64,000 nucleotides of DNA. Source: Bacteroidales bacterium (lineage in GTDB: Bacteria; Bacteroidota; Bacteroidia; Bacteroidales; Muribaculaceae). The stretch covers positions 1 to 64,000 of the forward strand of contig SUXG01000010.1 of assembly GCA_015061085.1 (NCBI GenBank). Reading direction: 5' to 3'. The notes under the pieces are model-generated. The model was not told the origin of the DNA. It saw nothing but the letters and a program-made list of their open reading frames with translations, and did no database searches. How positions within the stretch are numbered: the first letter of the stretch is position 1; every line of letters starts with the position of its first letter. Shown here piece by piece: positions 62,489 through 64,000 of the stretch. A program made the position numbers and the translations under genes.

Positions 62489-64000
62489 GAAAAGATTATA
62501 GTCTTGAAAAGAGAAAATACATAATAGGCGGCTTCATCACACTTATTGTGATAATATATATCATTCGCCTATTCAATTTGCAAGTCATAGACAACAATTT
62601 AAAAGAAATTGCAGATAGCAATGCATTTTTACGTCGCACCATTTATCCGGCGAGAGGTTTGATTTATGACAGAAATGGCGAGCTTATCGTTTTTAATCAG
62701 CCTGCGTATGATGTTATGATTATTCCGAGAGACGTTGCAGAATTTGACACTTTAGAATTCTGTAAAACACTCAACATCAGCATAGATCAGTTTCATAAAT
62801 ACTGGTCTGAAATGAAAGATAAGCGAAAAAATCCCGGCTATTCTTCTTATACACCTCAAAAATTAATCTCTCACCTATCGCAAGAAGATTATGGCCGTCT
62901 GCAAGAGAAATTATATCTTTTTCCCGGTTTCTTTATACAGAAACGCACAATCCGACAATACAACTATCTTGCGGCTGCCAATGTATTGGGCAATATACGC
63001 GAAGTTTCTACTAAGGATATTGAGAATGATGGCTATTATCGCTCCGGCGACTACACCGGCGACTTAGGCGTAGAAAAGAGCTACGAGAAACATTTGCGTG
63101 GAGAAAAAGGTGTCGAAATTCTAATGAAAGATTCTCGTGGAAGAATCAAAGGTCGTTTTGATGAAGGACGACACGATAAATCTCCGATCTCAGGAAGAAA
63201 TCTCACCCTTTCTATTGACATTAAACTCCAAGAATACGGAGAAAAATTAATGCAAGGCAAAAAGGGAGCTATCGTAGCTATCGAACCCTCTACCGGCGAA
63301 ATTCTTGCATTGGTCTCAAGTCCAAGCTATGACCCTTCTTTACTCATTGGTAAAGAAAGAGGAAAAAACTATCGTGCGTTAGTAAACGATACAGAACGTC
63401 GTCCACTATTCGATCGCGCGTTACAAGCGACATATCCACCCGGCTCAACATTCAAACCCTCTCAAGCACTCATTTTCCTGCAGGAAAAAATTGTAACAAC
63501 AGGCACTGCCTATCCTTGTTACGGAGGTTACATAAACAGAGGTTTGAAAGTTGGTTGTCATGGTCATGCTTCGCCAATTACAGTAAAACCGGCTCTCGAG
63601 ACTTCGTGCAATGCCTACTTTTGCTGGGGTTTTAAAAATATGATTGATAAGCGAGGTACTACCCCAAACTCTCAACTTACCAAATGGAAAGACTATCTTG
63701 TTGAAATGGGATATGGCTATCGATTGGGAGTCGATCTTCCAAGCGAATCTCGTGGTTTTATTCCAAATGCAGAATTCTATTCAAAATCTTATCGCGGAGC
63801 AAATTGGAGTGGAAACACGATCATCTCTGTTTCTATCGGACAAGGTGAAATTCTTGCGACTCCTATTCAAATAGCAAATCTTAGCGCAACAATTGCAAAC
63901 AGAGGTTATTTCTATACCCCTCATGTAGTCAAAGCTATCCAAGACACAATATTGCCTAAAGAATTTTTGACAAAAAGGGCTCCTCATATTGACAAAAAAT
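62485..64000 (+). CDS. mrdA: Penicillin-binding protein 2 (partial, runs off right edge)
   Basis: 505 codons are visible from GTG 62485, which overlaps the mreD stop by 4 bases. A short cytoplasmic tail, TM (~14-32), dimerisation domain with RRTIYPARGLIYDRNGE, and the transpeptidase domain with Ser321 in GSTFK (SxxK) and SCN at 374-376. The KTG motif is beyond the edge. It is the elongasome transpeptidase, as expected after mreBCD. Confidence 0.95.
   Translation, partial: MRKDYSLEKRKYIIGGFITLIVIIYIIRLFNLQVIDNNLKEIADSNAFLRRTIYPARGLIYDRNGELIVFNQPAYDVMIIPRDVAEFDTLEFCKTLNISIDQFHKYWSEMKDKRKNPGYSSYTPQKLISHLSQEDYGRLQEKLYLFPGFFIQKRTIRQYNYLAAANVLGNIREVSTKDIENDGYYRSGDYTGDLGVEKSYEKHLRGEKGVEILMKDSRGRIKGRFDEGRHDKSPISGRNLTLSIDIKLQEYGEKLMQGKKGAIVAIEPSTGEILALVSSPSYDPSLLIGKERGKNYRALVNDTERRPLFDRALQATYPPGSTFKPSQALIFLQEKIVTTGTAYPCYGGYINRGLKVGCHGHASPITVKPALETSCNAYFCWGFKNMIDKRGTTPNSQLTKWKDYLVEMGYGYRLGVDLPSESRGFIPNAEFYSKSYRGANWSGNTIISVSIGQGEILATPIQIANLSATIANRGYFYTPHVVKAIQDTILPKEFLTKRAPHIDKK

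Overview
The window looks like chromosomal DNA from a Bacteroidales gut commensal, possibly Muribaculaceae-like (family level is inference). The evidence is Bacteroidetes-type promoters (TTTG, 19-20 bases, TAnnTTTG) at many loci, a split glycine decarboxylase (gcvPA/gcvPB), a eukaryote-type GT3 glycogen synthase beside a GT35 phosphorylase, an RluA enzyme with the long Bacteroidetes N-terminal extension, an HU-like/SPOR membrane protein, and TlpA and DUF3943 envelope proteins.

Layout. 1-6.7 kb: start of a TolC-like gene, tRNA-Ser, RluA pseudouridine synthase, an acyltransferase / metallophosphoesterase / folK operon, and a TlpA-like lipoprotein. 7.0-12.8 kb: a complete glycine cleavage operon (gcvT, gcvH, gcvPA, gcvPB, lpd) ending in a strong terminator. 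12.9-14.8 kb: a Ser/Thr kinase fused to an FGE-sulfatase (C-type-lectin-fold) domain whose C-terminus looks like a diversity-generating-retroelement variable region. 15-17.5 kb: TPR protein, HU/SPOR protein, and a tRNA cluster (Gly, Gly, Leu). 17.9-26.3 kb: secreted LRR protein, lepA, nhaA, ligA, DUF3943 protein. 26.4-33.3 kb: a tightly packed minus-strand operon joining an ABC transport system to partner-switching signalling. It encodes an SBP-permease fusion (broken by one in-frame TAA), an ABC ATPase with a GHKL-like tail, an NMT1-type binding protein, a sensor/SpoIIE phosphatase/RsbW-like kinase, a STAS antagonist and a DUF169 protein. 33.4-35.4 kb: a scar zone with gene fragments, including a chimera of a secreted-protein N-terminus and a TRL-like C-terminus. 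35.5-39.8 kb: glycogen metabolism.

39.9-50.0 kb is one open reading frame of about 3,360 codons encoding a phage/ICE-type 'polyvalent protein'. It has two HExxH metallopeptidase modules, nuclease-like modules, an ADP-ribosyltransferase-like module and a long helical C-terminal region. No integrase, structural or transfer gene accompanies it. It appears cut at both ends: the frame is open upstream of the first ATG, and its 3' end runs antisense into the 3' end of a chromosomal phosphoesterase gene. Its modules are separated by a recurring [Y/F]-S-L motif, a candidate processing or linker signal.

50-64 kb returns to core genes: a YfcE-type phosphoesterase, clpC, gyrA, two paralogous TPR proteins, and a purH-mreB-mreC-mreD-mrdA cell-shape cluster that runs off the right edge.

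The best candidates for something undescribed are the processed-polyprotein idea for the giant gene, the transporter-coupled partner-switching operon, and the kinase-FGE gene as an orphan DGR target. All functional statements rest on motif recognition by eye; no database search was run.
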